A DNA stretch of 25,342 nucleotides from Bacillota bacterium (lineage in GTDB: Bacteria > Bacillota_A > Clostridia > Lachnospirales > Bianqueaceae). The DNA is taken from the NCBI GenBank assembly GCA_017420625.1, contig JAFOIR010000045.1, positions 1 to 25,342 on the forward strand. Reading direction: 5' to 3'. Under the pieces are notes generated by a model. That model saw nothing but the letters and a program-made list of their open reading frames with translations. It ran no database searches and was not told where the DNA came from. Positions 23,715-25,342 of the stretch are shown piece after piece. Every line of letters starts with the position of its first letter. The stretch's first letter is position 1. A program made the position numbers and the translations under genes.

Positions 23715-25046
23715 ATGAAACCGATCGTCGCTATCGTAGGCCGGCCGAATGTGGGAAAATCGACCCTTTTTAATCGGTTGGCAGGAGAGAGGATCTCGAT
23801 CGTCAAAGATACACCAGGTGTTACCAGAGACAGGATCTATGCTCAGGCAGAATGGCTGGATCATGTCTTCACCATGATCGATACAGGTGGAATTGAACCG
23901 CAGACCAACGACATGCTGCTGAAACATATGAGAGAGCAGGCACAAATGGCCATCGATATGGCACATGTGATCGTTTTCCTGGTGGACGCCAAAAGCGGCA
24001 TGACTGATGCCGATACAGAAGTGGCCTCTATGCTTCGAAAAGCACATAAACCAGTGGTTCTGGCAGTAAACAAATTGGATAATATGCGGGATATCTCACC
24101 AATTTACGAGTTCTATTCACTTGGTCTTGGAGAACCATTTCCGATATCATCCGAACAGGGGTTGGGCCTGGGTGATATGCTGGATGAGGTTGTCCGGTAT
24201 TTTCCTGCCAAGGATTCCTCTGAGGAATCAGATGAACAGCTTAAGATCGCTGTGATCGGCAAACCGAATACAGGCAAGTCATCTTTGATCAATCGCCTGC
24301 TGGGAGAAGATCGGGTCATTGTTTCTGATATTGCAGGAACGACCAGAGATGCGGTAGATACCGAAGTTACTTACAACCATAAGAAATATACCTTCATTGA
24401 TACAGCCGGAATCCGCCGGCAGAGCCGTGTTGATGAGGATATTGAGAGGTATTCGGTCATTCGTGCTGTCAGCGCGGTGGAACGGGCAGACATTGCCATC
24501 CTGATGATCGATGCTCAGACAGGCGTGACTGAGCAGGATGCCAAAATTGCCGGAATTGCTCACGAAAACGGTAAAGGAATCATTATCGCGGTCAATAAAT
24601 GGGACGTTGTAGAAAAAGAAACCAATACAATGAAGGAGTTCGAAAAGGATCTTTCAGAAGTACTTAGTTTCATTCCTTATGCGCTCACTGTGTTTATTTC
24701 CGCTAAGACCGGACAGAGAATCCACCGTCTTTTTGAAGCCATCGATACAGTGGAAGAAAACCAGGCCAGAAGAGTGGCTACCGGTATTCTGAACGATGTA
24801 TTATATGACGCGACTGCTATGAATCAGCCGCCTTCAGATAAAGGAAGACAGCTGAGGATCTTCTATATGACACAGACAGGTGTGAAACCACCGACCTTTG
24901 TTATTTTCGTCAACGATCAGGAGCTGATGCATTACAGTTATCGGCGTTATCTTGAGAACTGTATCAGAAAAAGTTTTGACTTCAGAGGTACTCCTGTTCG
25001 CTTTATTATTCGGGAACGCGGCGTTTTGGGGGAGCGTTTCTCTTAA
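23715..25046 (+). CDS. der: Ribosome biogenesis GTPase Der (EngA)
   Basis: A 443-residue GTPase with two tandem G domains and a KH-like C-terminus, needed for 50S maturation. G domain 1 shows GRPNVGKST (9-17), [13 protein letters not shown] and NKLD. G domain 2 shows [26 protein letters not shown] and NKWD. The C-terminal domain (~350-443) ends with [22 protein letters not shown] precedes the ATG. It follows the DUF512 gene closely and precedes plsY, a common Bacillota arrangement. Confidence 0.98.
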   Translation: MKPIVAIVGRPNVGKSTLFNRLAGERISIVKDTPGVTRDRIYAQAEWLDHVFTMIDTGGIEPQTNDMLLKHMREQAQMAIDMAHVIVFLVDAKSGMTDADTEVASMLRKAHKPVVLAVNKLDNMRDISPIYEFYSLGLGEPFPISSEQGLGLGDMLDEVVRYFPAKDSSEESDEQLKIAVIGKPNTGKSSLINRLLGEDRVIVSDIAGTTRDAVDTEVTYNHKKYTFIDTAGIRRQSRVDEDIERYSVIRAVSAVERADIAILMIDAQTGVTEQDAKIAGIAHENGKGIIIAVNKWDVVEKETNTMKEFEKDLSEVLSFIPYALTVFISAKTGQRIHRLFEAIDTVEENQARRVATGILNDVLYDATAMNQPPSDKGRQLRIFYMTQTGVKPPTFVIFVNDQELMHYSYRRYLENCIRKSFDFRGTPVRFIIRERGVLGERFS

Positions 25047-25064
25047 TCTCTCGAGGAGGCTAAG

Positions 25065-25342
25065 ATGGGTTTAGTAATTCAAAGAGCCTGCTGCCTTTTG
25101 ATTGGTTATGCATTCGGGTGTCTTCAGTTTGCCTATATTCTCGGTAAACTGGTCAAGGGTATCGACATCAGAGATTTTGGCAGCGGAAATGCCGGAACGA
25201 CGAATGTCATCCGAGTCATGGGAAAGCGATGGGGATATCTGACATTGTTTCTGGACGTCGTCAAAGCTGTCGCTGCTGTACTGATTGCTGCATCCATTTA
25301 TGGATACAGTGAGAAATATCTTCTGTGGTGGACAGGAATCGG
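25065..25342 (+). CDS. plsY: Glycerol-3-phosphate acyltransferase PlsY (5' part)
   Basis: The first 92 codons of a polytopic membrane enzyme; the gene runs off the right edge. PlsY transfers the acyl group from acyl-phosphate to glycerol-3-phosphate, the first step of phospholipid synthesis. The N-terminal helix (GYAFGCLQFAYILGK) is followed by the first active-site motif GSGNAGTTN (about residues 45-53), then RVMGKRWG and a helix with DVVKA, where the family usually has DxxKG. GAGGAGG lies 6-8 bases before the ATG. It is separated from der by 18 bases and probably cotranscribed. Confidence 0.93.
   Translation, partial: MGLVIQRACCLLIGYAFGCLQFAYILGKLVKGIDIRDFGSGNAGTTNVIRVMGKRWGYLTLFLDVVKAVAAVLIAASIYGYSEKYLLWWTGI

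Overview
The window reads as ordinary chromosome of a Gram-positive Bacillota, most likely of class Clostridia (Lachnospiraceae-like). The reasons are a medium GC content, strong AGGAGG-type Shine-Dalgarno sites, sigma-A promoters of the TTGACA-N17-TATAAT kind, and the gene order ylxM-ffh-rpsP-khpA-rimM-trmD-rplS-lepB-rbgA-rnhB-yraN-...-der-plsY. This placement is an inference from gene order and protein style; no species can be named. Every gene I can support lies on the + strand. I see no rRNA, tRNA, CRISPR array or insertion sequence, and no gene-free stretch exceeds 300 bases.

Region 1 (1-4349) begins with a decayed 3' fragment of an HD-family phosphohydrolase and its terminator. A DNA-damage tolerance cassette follows: a LexA-family repressor with a UmuD-like Cys-Gly cleavage site, a UvrX/UmuC-type Y-family polymerase and a YolD-like protein, tightly coupled behind one promoter. 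A near-perfect 23-bp palindrome sits between the -10 box and the repressor start and is the obvious candidate operator. It does not match the usual Gram-positive LexA box. A GH13 oligo-1,6-glucosidase follows with no visible promoter of its own.

Region 2 (4346-7600) is a coupled set behind its own promoter: a membrane-anchored DUF4349 lipoprotein, MetA (with the Glu that marks acetyl-CoA users) and a cysteine desulfurase. Region 3 (7609-14471) starts at another clear promoter and is a long housekeeping run: cutC, the bifunctional NAD(P)H-hydrate repair enzyme, ung, alr, a UAP1-like UDP-sugar pyrophosphorylase, a uridine kinase-like protein and NAD kinase.

Region 4 (14479-25342) is the SRP/ribosome/RNA-modification block. 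A consensus promoter and a 5' palindrome precede ylxM-ffh-rpsP-khpA. A terminator then separates khpA from rimM-trmD. rplS has its own extended -10 promoter and a 167-nt structured leader, probably an autoregulatory L19 leader, and ends in a terminator. Next come a signal-peptidase-I homologue that has lost both catalytic residues, a terminator, then rbgA, rnhB, yraN, pgeF, a PDZ/radical-SAM-like DUF512 protein, der and the start of plsY, which runs off the right edge.

The most notable items are the catalytically dead signal peptidase (Ser to Ala, Lys to Ser), the LexA-like repressor with its unusual operator, and three candidate RNA or operator control elements: the rplS leader, the ylxM 5' palindrome, and the khpA/rimM intra-operon terminator. 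I found no clear evidence of a wholly new multi-gene system.
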